From: Sporosarcina trichiuri
GTDB taxonomy: Bacteria; Bacillota; Bacilli; Bacillales_A; Planococcaceae
Direction of reading: 5' to 3'
Assembly (NCBI RefSeq): GCF_030406775.1
Contig: NZ_CP129119.1
Span: 2,080,001 to 2,144,000 of the forward strand
Length of the DNA: 64,000 bases
Positions 63,583 through 64,000 of this stretch are shown here, piece by piece. The position numbers were made by a program, and so were the translations under genes. Position 1 is the stretch's first letter. Every line of letters starts with the position of its first letter. The notes below the pieces were generated by a model, which was not told the origin of the DNA, did not search any database, and saw only the letters and a list, made by a program, of their open reading frames with translations.

Positions 63583-64000
63583 ATGAAAAAAGCGTCTTTG
63601 TCGAACTGGTTATTGTTTTTGCTCCCGTCCTTAGCGGGAATCCTGCTGTTCATGGTGCCGATGAAATTCGGCGGCGAATGGCTCGTGCCGGTCGCTGTAT
63701 TGGCAGACTGGCTGTCCGGTCTCGTGGAACCTATTATGCCGTTCGCGGCGATGGTGCTGATCATCATCTCTGCGGTCGGTTCGGTGATTTACCTCTTCAT
63801 ACCGTTCAAAGATGAAGAGAATCCGACATTCCCTGAAAAACTCTTCAAGATGACACCGTTCTGGACACTGACCCGTGTGGTCGGAGCTGTTTTCGCTGTC
63901 ATGGTGACGTTCCAGCTCGGACCGGAGGCGATTTGGAGCGAGAATACAGGCGGCATGCTGTTATCGCCGGACGGCCTGGTGTCGTTCCTGTATACAATCT
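63583..64000 (+). CDS. YjiH-like membrane transporter (5' part only)
   Basis: The first 139 codons of a membrane protein truncated by the window edge. MKKASLSNWLLFLLPSLAGILLFMVPMKFGGEWLVPVAVLADWLSGLVEPIMPFAAMVLIIISAVGSVIYLF contains two to three helices and resembles YjiH proteins with a nucleoside-recognition (Gate) domain. AAGGAGCCTTCAGA precedes the ATG. The substrate is unknown. Confidence 0.6.
   Translation, partial: MKKASLSNWLLFLLPSLAGILLFMVPMKFGGEWLVPVAVLADWLSGLVEPIMPFAAMVLIIISAVGSVIYLFIPFKDEENPTFPEKLFKMTPFWTLTRVVGAVFAVMVTFQLGPEAIWSENTGGMLLSPDGLVSFLYTI

Overview
The window looks like a high-GC, spore-forming member of the Firmicutes, most likely Planococcaceae (Sporosarcina/Bhargavaea type). 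This is inferred from gene content and order. Most of the sequence follows the Bacillus subtilis ywl-ywj-ywi-ywh-ywf-ywd backbone (ywlC, spoIIR, prmC, prfA, tdk, rpmE, rho, glpX, murA, fsa, fbaA, spo0F, ywjG, pyrG, rpoE; argS-ywiB; pbpG-like, ywhD, ywhB, ywgA, ywfO, rsfA, lipL, hemQ; cwlJ, gerQ, ywdK, ywdI, ung, pdxK). Sporulation and germination genes are present: spoIIR, spo0F, rsfA, cwlJ, gerQ.

Layout. 1-5.0 kb: mntP-like end, ywlC, spoIIR, prmC-prfA-tdk-rpmE. 5.3-7.8 kb: an intergenic repeat array interrupted by an IS110-family element, then two structured repeats next to rho. 7.8-17.4 kb: rho to rpoE. 17.6-28.8 kb: a leftward fatty/branched acyl-CoA cluster (fadF, thiolase, hbd, two acyl-CoA dehydrogenases, a TetR/FadR-like regulator and the B12-dependent fused mutase icmF). 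29.1-39.3 kb: a leftward cobinamide/cobalamin salvage operon behind a sigma-A promoter and a cobalamin riboswitch (btuF, btuC, btuD-cbiZ fusion, cbiB, cobD-cobU fusion, a cobQ lacking its amidotransferase domain, cobS, cobC, a cobU-like stub, pduO, cblS-like). It plausibly supplies adenosylcobalamin to IcmF next door. 39.8-51.3 kb: argS to hemQ and a NERD-domain gene. 51.9-53.7 kb: a second, inverted copy of the same IS. 53.9-55.2 kb: cwlJ-gerQ-ywdK. 55.2-59.0 kb: an AT-rich island with a small secreted protein and a three-gene ABC-2 transporter. 59.0-64.0 kb: ywdI, ung, pdxK, yojF-bshB2 and the start of a yjiH-like gene.

The most unusual feature is the intergenic DNA. Many gaps hold tandem arrays with a 20-21 bp period, which I group into four word classes: I, TTTATGAGCGGAA / TTTATGATCACTTT; II, CTTGAGCG; III, AATGGAGCGG; IV, TATCGGACACTTGG. 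Several class I and both class IV arrays share conserved end sequences. Both 1770-bp IS110-family copies sit inside a class I unit, and removing either one restores a perfect 20-bp unit. The 377-bp noncoding 3' end of the IS contains short matches to its own target and donor junctions, in the manner of a bridge RNA. This suggests an RNA-guided transposon that uses the arrays as landing sites.
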